A stretch of 64,000 nucleotides of DNA from Hypomesus transpacificus (GCF_021917145.1 NW_025813737.1:1-64000); one strand, 5' to 3'; shown: positions 46,888-57,793, counted from the first letter of the stretch. A program made the numbers and translations. Notes: generated by a model from the letters alone, not told the origin.

Positions 46888-46969
46888 TGGCAGTGGTGGG
46901 ATTCAAACCCACGCCTCCAGAGAGACTGGAGCTTAAATCCAGCGCCTTGGACCGCTCGGCCAAGCTACC
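46888..46969 (-). tRNA. tRNA-Leu(TAA) variant
   Basis: It has loop TTTAAGC and T loop TTTGAAT, as at 39921. Confidence 0.7.
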
Positions 46970-47275
46970 CCGTTGTCAGCCATTGGCCACCCGAGCTTTT
47001 CCCAAAACTGATCGATACTGAACTAGTAACAGATTTCCCCAAACCTGGTTAATGCTTCTGTCGAGTTTGGAACACTTGGACTAATCTGGATGTTTTCTAC
47101 CGTCACAGGAGACGAAATGCCTCTTCACGGTTTGTATTGTATGCGGATGGAGCCACTATACCTACGATGCCCCAAGAAAGCATCAACGAAAACACAACAC
47201 GTCGAGCCACAGTTCACCTTTCAAACCCACTTACTGACGTGAAAGCAACGAGACGGCGTTAGCACCCTACAAAAG

Positions 47276-47357
47276 TAGCTCTGGTGGGATTCGAACCCAC
47301 GCCTCCAGAGAGACTGGAGCCTAAATCCAGCGCCTTGGACCGCTCGGCCACGCTACC
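47276..47357 (-). pseudogene. tRNA-Leu(TAG)-like, acceptor stem broken
   Basis: It has the CAGAGCT acceptor defect, as at 43793. Confidence 0.75.
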
Positions 47358-47663
47358 CCGTTGTCAGCTATAGGCAACCCGAGCTTCTCCCAAAACGTAT
47401 CTGTACTGAACTAGTAATAGATTAACCCAAACCTGGTTTATACTTCTGGCGAGTTTGGAACACTTGGCCTAATCTGGATGTGTTCGACCGTGACAAGAGA
47501 CGAAATGCCTCGTCATGGTTTGTATTGTCTGGTGATGTAGCCACTATACCTACGATGCCCCAAGAAAGCATCAACGAAAACACAACACGTCGAGCCACAG
47601 TTCACCTTTCAAACCCACTTACTGACGTGAAAGCAAGGAGACGGCGTTAGCACCCTGCAAAAC

Positions 47664-47745
47664 TGGCAGCGGTGGGATTCGAACCCACGCCTCCGGAGAG
47701 ACTGGAGCCTAAATCCAGCGCCTTGGACCGCTCGGCCACGCTACC
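47664..47745 (-). tRNA. tRNA-Leu(TAG)
   Basis: The TAG form is consensus. The spacer upstream of this gene (plus-strand 47746-48024) lacks about 27 bp that other monomers have near 47868. Confidence 0.92.
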
Positions 47746-48024
47746 CCGTTGTCAGCTGTTGGCAACCCGAGCTTCTCCCAAAACTTGTCTGTACTGAACT
47801 AGTAATAGATTGCCCCAAACCTGGTTTATACTTCTGGCGAGTTTGGAACACTTGGCCTAATCTGGATGCCTCTTCATGGTTTGTATTGTCTGGTGATGTA
47901 GCCACTATACCTACGATGCCCCAAGAAAGCAGCAACGAAAACACAACACGTCGAGGCACAGTTCACCTTTCAAACCCACTTACTGACGTGAAAGCAAGGA
48001 GACGGCGTTAGCACCCTACAAAAG

Positions 48025-48106
48025 TGGCAGTGGTGGGATTCAAACCCACGCCTCCAGAGAGACTGGAGCTTAAATCCAGCGCCTTGGACCGCTCGACCAA
48101 GCTACC
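48025..48106 (-). tRNA. tRNA-Leu(TAA) variant
   Basis: It has loop TTTAAGC and T loop TTTGAAT, plus a D-arm change. Confidence 0.65.
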
Positions 48107-48407
48107 CCGTTGTCAGCTGTTGGCAACCCGAGCTTCTCCCAAAACGTATCTGTACTGAACTAGTAATAGATTAACCCAAACCTGGTTTATACTTCTGGCG
48201 AGTTTGGAACACTTGGCCTAATCTGGATGTGTTCGACCGTGACAAGAGACGAAATGCCTCTTCATGGTTTGTATTGTCTGGTGATGTAGCCACTATACCT
48301 ACGATGCCCCAAGAAAGCATCAACGAAAACACAACGAGCCACAGTTCACCTTTCAAACCCACTTACTGACGTGAAAGCAAGAAGACGGCGTTAGCACCCT
48401 GCAAAAC

Positions 48408-48489
48408 TGGCAGCGGTGGGATTCGAACCCACGCCTCCGGAGAGACTGGAGCCTAAATCCAGCGCCTTGGACCGCTCGGCCACGCTACC
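48408..48489 (-). tRNA. tRNA-Leu(TAG)
   Basis: This is the consensus TAG form. Confidence 0.92.
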
Positions 48490-48795
48490 CCGTTGTCAGC
48501 TATTGGCAACCCGAGCTTCTCCCAAAACTTATCTGTATTGAACTAGTAATAGATTGCCCCAAACCTGGTTTATACTTCTGGCGAGTTTGGAACACTTGGC
48601 CTAATCTGGATGTGTTCGACCGTGACAAGAGACGAAATGCCTCTTCATGGTTTGTATTGTCTGGTGATGTAGCCACTATACCTACGATGCCGCAAGAAAG
48701 CAGCAACGAAAACACAACACGTCGAGGCACAGTTCACCTTTCAAACCCACTTACTGACGTGAAAGCAAGGAGACGGCGTTAGGACCCTACAAAAG

Positions 48796-48877
48796 TGGCA
48801 GTGGTGGGATTCAAACCCACGCCTCCAGAGAGACTGGAGCTTAAATCCAGCGCCTTGGACCGCTCGGCCAAGCTACC
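48796..48877 (-). tRNA. tRNA-Leu(TAA) variant
   Basis: It has loop TTTAAGC, T loop TTTGAAT and the weak acceptor. Confidence 0.7.
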
Positions 48878-49178
48878 CCGTTGTCAGCCGTTGGCCACCC
48901 GAGCTTTTCCCAAAACTGATCGATACTGAACTAGTAACAGATTTCCCCAAACCTGGTTAATGCTTCTGTCGAGTTTGGAACACTTGGCCTAATCTGGATG
49001 TTTTCTACCGTGACAAGAGACGAAATGCCTCTTCATGGTTTGTATTGTCTGGTGATGTAGCCACTATACCTACGATGCCCCAAGAAAGCATCAACGAAAA
49101 CACAACGAGCCACAGTTCACCTTTCAAACCCACTTACTGACGTGAAAGCAAGAAGACGGCGTTAGCACCCTGCAAAAC

Positions 49179-49260
49179 TGGCAGCGGTGGGATTCGAACC
49201 CACGCCTCCGGAGAGACTGGAGCCTAAATCCAGCGCCTTGGACCGCTCGGCCACGCTACC
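49179..49260 (-). tRNA. tRNA-Leu(TAG)
   Basis: This is the consensus TAG form. Confidence 0.92.
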
Positions 49261-49566
49261 CCGTTGTCAGCTGTTGGCCACCCGAGCTTTTCCCAAAACT
49301 GATCGATACTGAACTAGTAACAGATTTCCCCAAACCTGGTTTATGCTTCTGTCGAGTTTGGAACACTTGGCCTAATCTGGATGTTTTCGACCGTCACAGG
49401 AGACGAAATGCCTCTTCACGGTTTGTATTGTATGCGGATGGAGCCACTATACCTACGATGCCCCAAGAAAGCATCAACGACCGCACAACATGTCGAGCCA
49501 CAGTTCAACTTTCAAACCCACTTTCTGACGTGAAAGCAACGAGACGGCGTTAGCACCCTGCAAAAC

Positions 49567-49648
49567 TGACAGCGGTGGGATTCGAACCCACGCCTCCAGA
49601 GAGACTGGAGCTTAAATCCAGCGCCTTGGACCGCTCGGCCAAGCTACC
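49567..49648 (-). tRNA. tRNA-Leu(TAA) variant, best folded
   Basis: It has loop TTTAAGC with an intact B box GGTTCGAATCC. The acceptor has one wobble (2:71) and one mismatch (7:66). Among the TAA copies this is the most likely to be active. Confidence 0.75.
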
Positions 49649-49954
49649 CCGTTGTCAGCCGTTGGCCACCCGAGCTTTTCCCAAAACTGATCGATACTGA
49701 ACTAGTAACAGATTTCCCCAAACCTGGTTAATGCTTCTGTCGAGTTTGGAACACTTGGCCTAATCTGGATGTGTTCGACCGTCACAGGAGACGAAATGCC
49801 TCTTCATGGTTTGTATTGTCTGGTGATGTAGCCACTATACCTACGATGCCGCAAGAAAGCAGCAACGAAAACACAACACGTCGAGGCACAGTTCACCTTT
49901 CAAACCCACTTACTGACGTGAAAGCAAGGAGACGGCGTTAGGACCCTACAAAAG

Positions 49955-50036
49955 TGGCAGTGGTGGGATTCAAACCCACGCCTCCAGAGAGACTGGAGCT
50001 TAAATCCAGCGCCTTGGACCGCTCGGCCAAGCTACC
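49955..50036 (-). tRNA. tRNA-Leu(TAA) variant
   Basis: It has loop TTTAAGC, T loop TTTGAAT and the weak acceptor. Confidence 0.7.
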
Positions 50037-50337
50037 CCGTTGTCAGCCGTTGGCCACCCGAGCTTTTCCCAAAACTGATCGATACTGAACTAGTAACAGA
50101 TTTCCCCAAACCTGGTTAATGCTTCTGTCGAGTTTGGAACACTTGGCCTAATCTGGATGTTTTCTACCGTGACAAGAGACGAAATGCCTCTTCATGGTTT
50201 GTATTGTCTGGTGATGTAGCCACTATACCTACGATGCCCCAAGAAAGCATCAACGAAAACACAACGAGCCACAGTTCACCTTTCAAACCCACTTACTGAC
50301 GTGAAAGCAAGAAGACGGCGTTAGCACCCTGCAAAAC

Positions 50338-50419
50338 TGGCAGCGGTGGGATTCGAACCCACGCCTCCGGAGAGACTGGAGCCTAAATCCAGCGCCTTGG
50401 ACCGCTCGGCCACGCTACC
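50338..50419 (-). tRNA. tRNA-Leu(TAG)
   Basis: This is the consensus TAG form. Confidence 0.92.
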
Positions 50420-50725
50420 CCGTTGTCAGCTGTTGGCCACCCGAGCTTTTCCCAAAACTGATCGATACTGAACTAGTAACAGATTTCCCCAAACCTGGTT
50501 TATGCTTCTGTCGAGTTTGGAACACTTGGCCTAATCTGGATGTTTTAGACCGTCACAGGAGACGAAATGCCTCTTCACGGTTTGTATTGTATGCGGATGG
50601 AGCCACTATACCTACGATGCCCCAAGAAAGCATCAACGAAAACACGACACGTCGAGCCACAGTTCACCTTTCAAACCCACTTACTGACGTGAAAGCAACG
50701 AGACGGCGTTAGCACCCTGCAAAAC

Positions 50726-50807
50726 TGGCAGCGGTGGAATTCGAACCCACGCCTCCAGAAAGACTGGAGCCTAAATCCAGCGCCTTGGACCGCTCGGCCA
50801 CGCTACC
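50726..50807 (-). tRNA. tRNA-Leu(TAG)
   Basis: It is intact with T-stem pair 53:61 as a G-U wobble and one variable-arm change. Confidence 0.85.
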
Positions 50808-51118
50808 CCGTTGTCAGCTGTTGGCAACCCGAGCTTCTCCCAAAACGTATCTGTACTGAACTAGTAATAGATTAACCCAAACCTGGTTTATACTTCTGTC
50901 GAGTTTGGAACACTTGGCCTACTCCGGATGTGTTCGACCGTCACAAGAGACGAAATGCCTCTTCACGGTTTGTATTGTCTGGTGATGGAGCCACTATACC
51001 TACGATGCCCCAAGAAAGCATCAACGACAACACAACACAACACGTCGAGCCACAGTTCACCTTTCAAACCCACTTACTGACGTGAAAGCAATGAGACGCC
51101 GTTAGTACCCTACAAAAG

Positions 51119-51200
51119 TGGCAGCGGTGGGATTCGAACCCACGCCTCCGGAGAGACTGGAGCCTTAATCCAGCGCTTTGGACCGCTCGGCCACGCTACC
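51119..51200 (-). tRNA. tRNA-Leu(AAG)
   Basis: It is the only AAG gene inside the Leu-only block and belongs to the Gly-containing island. Confidence 0.9.
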
Positions 51201-51328
51201 CCTTTGTCAGCTGTTGGCCAGCCGAGCTCGAACCGAAGCTGATCGATCGTCCAGGAGCTCACATGACTATATCTAATGCCCACAAGCAGTGGAATGACAC
51301 CAGATAAAACACATCTTTCTCAAGGTTC

Positions 51329-51400
51329 TGCATTGGCCGGGAATCGAACCCGGGTCAACTGCTTGGAAGGCAGCTATGCTTGCCACTATACCACCAATGC
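51329..51400 (-). tRNA. tRNA-Gly(TCC)
   Basis: The form is consensus. It is the only Gly gene between 36.5 and 55.8 kb. Confidence 0.92.
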
Positions 51401-51720
51401 CCACGACATCCTCCATGATCGCACAGCTTTTCGAGCCACGGTTCGATTTTTCACACCACCTACTGACGTCCAACTAGTAAGAGATTGCCATAAACCTGGT
51501 TTATACTTCTGTCGAGTTTGGAACACTTGGCCTAATCCGGATGTGCTCGACCGTCACAAGAGACGAAATGCCTCTCACACTTTGTATTGTCTGGTGATGG
51601 AGCCACTATACATACGATGCCCCAAGAAAGCATCAACGACAACATGTCGAGCCACAGTTCACCTTTCAAACCCACTTACTGACTTGAAAGCAACGAGACG
51701 GCTTTAGCACCCTGCAAAAC

Positions 51721-51802
51721 TGGCAGCGGTTGGATTCGAACCCACGCCTCCAGAGAGACTGGAGCTTAAATCCAGCGCCTTGGACCGCTCGGCCAAGCTA
51801 CC
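51721..51802 (-). tRNA. tRNA-Leu(TAA) variant
   Basis: It has loop TTTAAGC and an intact T loop, but T-stem pair 51:63 and acceptor pair 7:66 are mismatched. Confidence 0.68.
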
Positions 51803-52108
51803 CCGTTGTCAGCCGTTGGCCACCCGAGCTTTTCCCAAAACTGATCGATACTGAACTAGTAACAGATTTCCCCAAACCTGGTTAATGCTTCTGTCGAGTT
51901 TGGAACACTTGGCCTGATCTGGATGTGTTCGACCGTCACAGGAGACGAAATGCCTCTTCACGGTTTGTATTGTATGCGGATGGAGCCACTATACCTACGA
52001 TGCCCCAAGAAAGCATCAACGAAAACACGACACGTCGAGCCACAGTTCACCTTTCAAACCCACTTATTGACGTGAAAGCAACGAGACGGCGTTAGCACCC
52101 TGCAAAAC

Positions 52109-52190
52109 TGGCAGCGGTGGAATTCGAACCCACGCCTCCAGAAAGACTGGAGCCTAAATCCAGCGCCTTGGACCGCTCGGCCACGCTACC
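52109..52190 (-). tRNA. tRNA-Leu(TAG)
   Basis: It is a close copy of the gene at 50726, with a G-U pair in the T stem. Confidence 0.85.
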
Positions 52191-52496
52191 CAGTTGTCAG
52201 CTGTTGGCAACCCGAGCTTCTCCCAAAACGTATCTGTACTGAACTAGTAATAGATTAACCCAAACCTGGTTTATACTTCTGGCGAGTTTGGAACACTTGG
52301 CCTAATCTGGATGTGTTCGACCGTGACAAGAGACGAAATGCCTCTTCATGGTTTGTATTGTCTGGTGATGTAGCCACTATACCTACGATGCCCCAAGAAA
52401 GCATCAACGAAAACACAACACGTCGAGCCACAGTTCACCTTTCAAACCCACTTACTGACGTGAAAGCAAGGAGACGGCGTTAGCACCCTGCAAAAC

Positions 52497-52578
52497 TGGC
52501 AGCGGTGGGATTCGAACCCACGCCTCCGGAGAGACTGGAGCCTAAATTCAGCGCCTCGGACCGCTCGGCCACGCTACC
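52497..52578 (-). tRNA. tRNA-Leu(TAG), anticodon stem damaged
   Basis: The anticodon stem reads CTGAA against TCCAG, losing a pair, and there is a D-side change (CCGAGG). Confidence 0.65.
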
Positions 52579-52792
52579 CCGTTGTCAGGTGTTGGCAACC
52601 CAAGCTTCTCCCAAAACTTATCTGTACTGAACTAGTAATAGATTGCCCCAAACCTGGTTTATACTTCTGGCGAGTTTGGAACACTTGGCCTAATCTGGAT
52701 GTGTTCGACCGTGACAAGAGACGAAATGCCTCTTCATGGTTTGTATTGTCTGGTGATGTAGCCACTATACCTACGATGCCCCAAGAAAGCAG

Positions 52793-54720
52793 ATCGTATC
52801 TATCTGATCACAATATGTCCACTATGTTGGTTGCTCATCCAGGAGCTCCATTGTAAAATACGGAGTACCACAGGGTTCAGTTTTAGGCCCTCTGTTATTT
52901 TCACTCTATATGTTGCCTTTAGGAAACATAATTAGAAGTTTTGGGGTAGATTTTCACTGCTATGCAGATGATACTCAGCTATACATGTCTATAAAGCCGG
53001 GAGAATTTCCACATGCTATGGAAACCTGTGTTTCCGGGTTGAAAACTTGGATGACTGCAAATTTCCTTCTTCTTAATTCGGATAAAACCGAGGTTCAAAT
53101 TTTTGGTCCGAAAAAACACAGAAATAATTTATCCCATCTAACCTTAGACTTAGACGGCGTCAAAGTATCTCAAAGCCAGCTGGTAAAAAATCTGGGAGTC
53201 ACAATGGACCCAGACCTTTCGTTTGAGTACCATATTAAGCAAATCACCAGAACAGCATTTTTCCATCTACGTAATATTGCCAAAATACGAAAATTCCTCT
53301 CAAAGGATGATGCTGAAAAACGAATACATGCTTTTGTTACGTCCCGATTGGACTACTGCAATGTGTTGTTCTCTGGCCGCCCAATTACCTTCCTAAAAAA
53401 CTTACAGCGGGTGCAAAATGCTGCTGCTAGACTATTGACTAAAACTAGAAAGTTTGATCATATAACATCGACTCTTATCTCTTTACACTGGCTCCCTATC
53501 CAAGCCAGAGCTGATTTCAAAGTTCTACTACTAACTTACAAATCTCTGCATGGATTGGAACCACTGTACCTCTCCGGTCTCCTTGCACCCTATTGCCCCG
53601 CAAGGTCTCTAAGATCTCAAAATGCCGGCTATCTGGTAATACCCAAAGTTAAGAAAAAAACTGCTGGAGGTAGGGCGTTCTCATATAGAGCACCTCTTCT
53701 TTGGAACAAATTACCCATCTCAATTAAGGAAGCTGATACTGTCTCGACATTTAAAACTAGATTAAAAACGTTCTTGTTTAGTCAATTCTATGATTGTTAA
53801 AGGGAAGTATGTGTGTACTTTCTATGTAAACCTGGGATGTGTGCTTGCCTATGTGTGTATCACATGTAACTTTTAAATTTTAATTATAGCTTATGTTCAC
53901 ATTGCCCAGCTAGATGTTACAAATAAAGTAAACCTGTTACTGTATATTGTTAGTATTATTATTATTATAGTTCCGTTGCTGTATATTGTCACTGTTATAG
54001 TTTTTATTACTAGTTGGAGACAACGGGGGACTGGCTGTTTTCATCCTTATTCGTATAAGTATAACCTACTTTAGAGTTCTTTCCCCTGGAACAGATTTCA
54101 TGTTCCAACTGAGGGGGGCTGTCGTTGTTTTGGTGTGTGGGGCTGCATCAAATACCCTTTTTGCTCTGTTAAATTGCTGCACTAGTCCACACTTGACCGG
54201 TGGGGATCTCATTCTATTTTGACTGTAACTGTTAGCTGCTCCTGGCATTCTCTAATCCCTGCTCTCCTCTCTGTCCCCCCCCCACACATTCCCTGTGGTG
54301 TGGGGGGTTTGAGCTGTCAGGACCTGCTTGGTCGTCGGTCTGCCAACGCTGAACCAGGTCGTCACCCGGAATCCAGTCTCCATGACGGCCAACAGCGAGT
54401 TTCCCGGTCCCATCCAACGTCTATAAAGCCGAACAATGGATTTTGGTGTTTCAAAACCCATTGACACTGTATGACTATGTTTAGCTTGTGTTCTGCTCCT
54501 CTCTCTTACCAACCGTCTCTGGAGGAGGGGATCCCTCTCTGAATTGCTCCTCCCAAGGTTTCTTCCATTTTTTCTCCCGGTGGGAGTTTTTCTGGGAGTT
54601 TTTCCTTGTCTTCCTTGAGGGTTTAGGTTGGTTGAGGGGCAGTTCTATGGGCGCATGTGAAGCCCTCTGTGACATGCTTGCGTGTAAAAAGGGCTATACA
54701 AATAAATTTGATTTGATTTG
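52793..54720 (+). mobile_element. L2-clade LINE, 5'-truncated
   Basis: The insertion is flanked by an 8-bp duplication gaaagcag (52785-52792; right copy 54720-54727, sharing one base with the tail). It keeps the 3' part of the reverse transcriptase, the C-terminal region, a 3' untranslated region of about 920 bp and a tandem gatttgatttg tail, as is usual for fish L2 elements. It lies in the spacer of a Leu monomer. 5' truncation is typical of LINE insertion. Confidence 0.88.
52910..53800 (+). pseudogene. L2 LINE reverse transcriptase, C-terminal fragment
   Basis: The 296-codon open frame starts at an internal Met. The same frame upstream (52855-52909) carries [16 protein letters not shown]. 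The catalytic block is [11 protein letters not shown] (YADD near residues 18-21), followed by [15 protein letters not shown] and the C-terminal [12 protein letters not shown] and [13 protein letters not shown] blocks seen in L2/CR1-group LINEs. The frame is open to its natural stop, but the endonuclease and most of the palm/finger domains are missing, so it cannot act alone. Confidence 0.88.
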
Positions 54721-54819
54721 AAAGCAGCAACGAAAACACAACACGTCGAGGCACAGTTCACCTTTCAAACCCACTTACTGACGTGAAAGCAAGGAGACGG
54801 CGTTAACACCCTACAAAAG

Positions 54820-54901
54820 TGGCAGTGGTGGGATTCAAACCCACGCCTCCAGAGAGACTGGAGCTTAAATCCAGCACCTTGGACCGCTCGGCCAAGCTAC
54901 C
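54820..54901 (-). tRNA. tRNA-Leu(TAA) variant
   Basis: It has loop TTTAAGC, T loop TTTGAAT and the weak acceptor. Confidence 0.7.
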
Positions 54902-55207
54902 CCGTTGTCAGCCGTTGGCCACCCGAGCTTTTCCCAAAACTGATCGATACTGAACTAGTAACAGATTTCCCCAAACCTGGTTAATGCTTCTGTCGAGTTT
55001 GGAACACTTGGCCTAACCTGGATGTGTTCGACCGTCACAGGAGACGAAATGCCTCTTCACGGTTTGTATTGTATGCGGATGGAGCCACTATACCTACGAT
55101 GCCCCAAGAAAGCATCAACGAAAACACAACACGTCAAGCCACAGTTCACCTTTCAAACCCACTTACTGACGTGAAAGCAACGAGACGGCGTTAGCACCCT
55201 ACAAAAG

Positions 55208-55289
55208 TGGCTCTGGTGGGATTCGAACCCACGCCTCCAGAGAGACTGGAGCCTAAATCCAGCGCCTTGGACCGCTCGGCCAAGCTACC
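55208..55289 (-). pseudogene. tRNA-Leu(TAG)-like, acceptor stem broken
   Basis: It has the CAGAGCC/GGTAGCT acceptor defect, as at 36826. Confidence 0.75.
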
Positions 55290-55595
55290 CCGTTGTCAGC
55301 CGTTGGCCACCCGAGCTTTTCCCAAAACTGATCGATACTGAACTCGTAACAGATTTCCCCAAACCTGGTTAATGCTTCTGTCGAGTTTGGAACACTTGGT
55401 CTAATCTGGATGTGTTCGACCGTCACAGGAGACGAAATGCCTCTTCACGGTTTGTATTGTATGTGGATGGAGCCACTATACCTACGATGCCCCAAGAAAG
55501 CATCAACGACCGCACAACATGTCGAGCCACAGTTCAACTTTCAAACCCACTTTCTGACGTGAAAGCAACGAGACGGCGTTAGCACCCTGCAAAAC

Positions 55596-55677
55596 TGACA
55601 GCGATGGGATTCGAACCCACGCCTCCGGAGAGACTGGAGCCTAAATCCAGCGCCTTGGACCGCTCGGCCACGCTACC
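55596..55677 (-). tRNA. tRNA-Leu(TAG)
   Basis: It is intact with G-U wobbles at 2:71 and 49:65. Confidence 0.85.
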
Positions 55678-55804
55678 CCGTTGTCAACTGTTGGCCAGCC
55701 GAGCTCCAACCGAAGCTGATCGATCATCCAGGAGCTCACGTGACTAGTCTAATGCCCGCAAGCAGTGGAATGACACCAGATAAAACACATCTTTCTCAAG
55801 GTTA

Positions 55805-55876
55805 TGCATTGGCCGGGAATCGAACCCGGGTCAACTGCTTGGAAGGCAGCTACGCTTGCCACTATACCACCAATGC
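55805..55876 (-). tRNA. tRNA-Gly(TCC)
   Basis: It is consensus except for one base in the D-to-anticodon junction (GCGTAGC). Confidence 0.9.
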
Positions 55877-56196
55877 CCACAACATCCTCCATGATCGCAC
55901 AGTATTTCGAGCCACGGTTCGATTTTTCACACCACCTACTGACGTCCAACTAGTAAGAGATTGCCATAAACCTGGTTTATACTTCTGTCGAGTTTGGAAC
56001 ACTTGGCCTAATCCGGATGTGCTCGACCGTCACAAGAGACGAAATGCCTCTCACACTTTGTATTGTCTGGTGATGGAGCCACTATACCTACGATGCCCCA
56101 AGAAAGCATCAACGACAACATGTCGAGCCATAATTCAACTTTCAAACCCACTTACTGACTTGAAAGCAACGAGACGGCATTATCACCCTACAAAAA

Positions 56197-56278
56197 TGGC
56201 AGCAGTCGGATTCTAACCCACGCCTCTGGAGAGACTGGAGCCTAAATCCAGCGCCTTGGACGGCTCGGCCACGCTACC
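56197..56278 (-). pseudogene. Degenerate tRNA-Leu(TAG)
   Basis: It belongs to the damaged B-box lineage of 10421. Confidence 0.7.
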
Positions 56279-56589
56279 CCGTTGTCAGCTGTTGGCCACC
56301 CGAGCTTCTCCCAAAACTGATCGATACTGAACTAGTAACAGATTGCCCTAAACCTGGTTTATACTTCTGTCGAGTTTGGAACACTTGGCCTACTCCGGAT
56401 GTGTTCGACCGTCACAAGAGACGAAATGCCTCTTCACGGTTTGTATTGTCTGGTGATGGAGCCACTATACCTACGATGCCCTAAGAAAGCATCAACGACA
56501 ACACAACACAACACGTCGAGCCACAGTTCACCTTTCAAACCCACTTAGTGACGTGAAAACAATGAGACGCCGTTAGCACCCTACAAAAG

Positions 56590-56671
56590 CAGCAGCGGTG
56601 GGATTCGAACCCACGCCTCCGGAGAGACTGGAGCCTTAATCCAGCGCCTTGGACCGCTCGGCCACGCTACC
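56590..56671 (-). tRNA. tRNA-Leu(AAG) with discriminator G73
   Basis: The AAG anticodon arm, T arm and terminator are intact. The discriminator is G instead of A, and pair 1:72 is G-U. Confidence 0.8.
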
Positions 56672-56799
56672 CCGTTGTCAGCTGTTGGCCAGCCGAGCTC
56701 AAACCGAAGCTGATCGATCGTCCAGGAGCTCAGGTGACTATATCTAATGCCCGCAAGCAGTGGAATGACACCAGATAAAACACATCTTTCTCAAGGTTC

Positions 56800-56871
56800 T
56801 GCATTGGCCGGGAATCGAACCCGGGTCAACTGCTTGGAAGGCAGCTATGCTTGCCACTATACCACCAATGC
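56800..56871 (-). tRNA. tRNA-Gly(TCC)
   Basis: This is the consensus form. Confidence 0.92.
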
Positions 56872-57191
56872 CCACAACATCCTCCATGATCGCACAGCTT
56901 TTCGAGCCACGATTCGATTTTTCACACCACCTACTGACGTCCAACTAGTAAGAGTTTGCCATAAACCTGGTTTATACTTCTGTCGAGTTTGGAACACTTG
57001 GCCTAATCCGGATGTGCTCGACCGTCACAAGAGACGAAATGCCTCTCACACTTTGTATTGTCTGGTGATGGAGCCACTATACCTACGATGCCCCAAGAAA
57101 GCATCAACGACAACATGTCGAGCCATAATTCAACTTTCAAACCCACTTACTGACTTGAAAGCAAGGAGACGGCATTATCACCCTACAAAAG

Positions 57192-57273
57192 TGGCAGCAG
57201 TCGGATTCGAACCCACGCCTCCGGAGAGACTGGAGCCTAAATCCAGCGCCTTGGACGGCTCGGCCACGCTACC
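57192..57273 (-). tRNA. tRNA-Leu(TAG), weakened
   Basis: The B box is intact, but T-stem pair 51:63 is lost and the D loop reads GAGCCGTCC. It is related to the degenerate lineage of 10421 before the B-box change. Confidence 0.72.
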
Positions 57274-57583
57274 CCGTTGTCAGCTGTTGGCCACCCGAGC
57301 TTCTCCCAAAACTGATCGATACTGAACTAGTAACAGATTGCCCTAAATCTGGTTTATACTTCTGTCGAGTTTGGAACACTTGCCTACTCCGGATGTGTTC
57401 GACCGTCACAAGAGACGAAATGCCTCTTCACGGTTTGTATTGTCTGGTGATGGAGCCACTATACCTACGATGCCCCAAGAAAGCATCAACGACAACACAA
57501 CACAACACGTCGAGCCACAGTTCACCTTTCAAACCCACTTACTGACGTGAAAGCAATGAGACGCCGTTAGCACCCTACAAAAG

Positions 57584-57665
57584 TGGCAGCGGTGGGATTC
57601 GAACCCACGCCTCCGGAGAGACTGGAGCCTTAATCCAGCGCCTTGGACCGCTCGGCCACGCTACC
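57584..57665 (-). tRNA. tRNA-Leu(AAG)
   Basis: This is the consensus AAG form. Confidence 0.92.
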
Positions 57666-57793
57666 CCGTTGTCAACTGTTGGCCAGCCGAGCTCGAACCG
57701 AAGCTGATCGATCGTCCAGGAGCTCAGGTGACTATATCTAATGCCCGCAAGCAGTGGAATGACACCAGATAAAACACATTTTTCTCAAGGTTC

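Larger units (their letters stand above)
36800..52792 (-). repeat. Leu-only tandem array with higher-order repeats
   Basis: Monomers of about 387 bp each hold one tRNA-Leu-type gene and a spacer clearly homologous to the mixed-array spacer but distinct (acttctgg for acttctgt, aatctgg for aatccgg). Five monomers form a 1936-bp higher-order unit: T54A Leu, short-acceptor Leu, two consensus Leu, then a TAA Leu. Two full copies start at 38373 and 40309; partial copies start at 42245 and 45340. A three-monomer 1159-bp unit repeats at 43405 and 44564. A Gly-containing island interrupts it near 50900-51715. Confidence 0.88.
54721..55680 (-). repeat. Leu-only array, right part
   Basis: The array resumes in phase after the LINE. 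Three Leu-type monomers follow before the spacer switches back to the mixed Gly/Leu type near 55680. Confidence 0.88.

Noticed and set aside
36800-52792. Possible CRISPR-like or plain satellite array
   Set aside because: The repeat unit is about 387 bp with a recognisable tRNA-Leu gene in each, not short repeats with unique spacers.
54066-54721. Open frames in the 3' untranslated region of the L2 element
   Set aside because: They overlap on both strands, have no protein character, and lie in the usual noncoding 3' end of the LINE.
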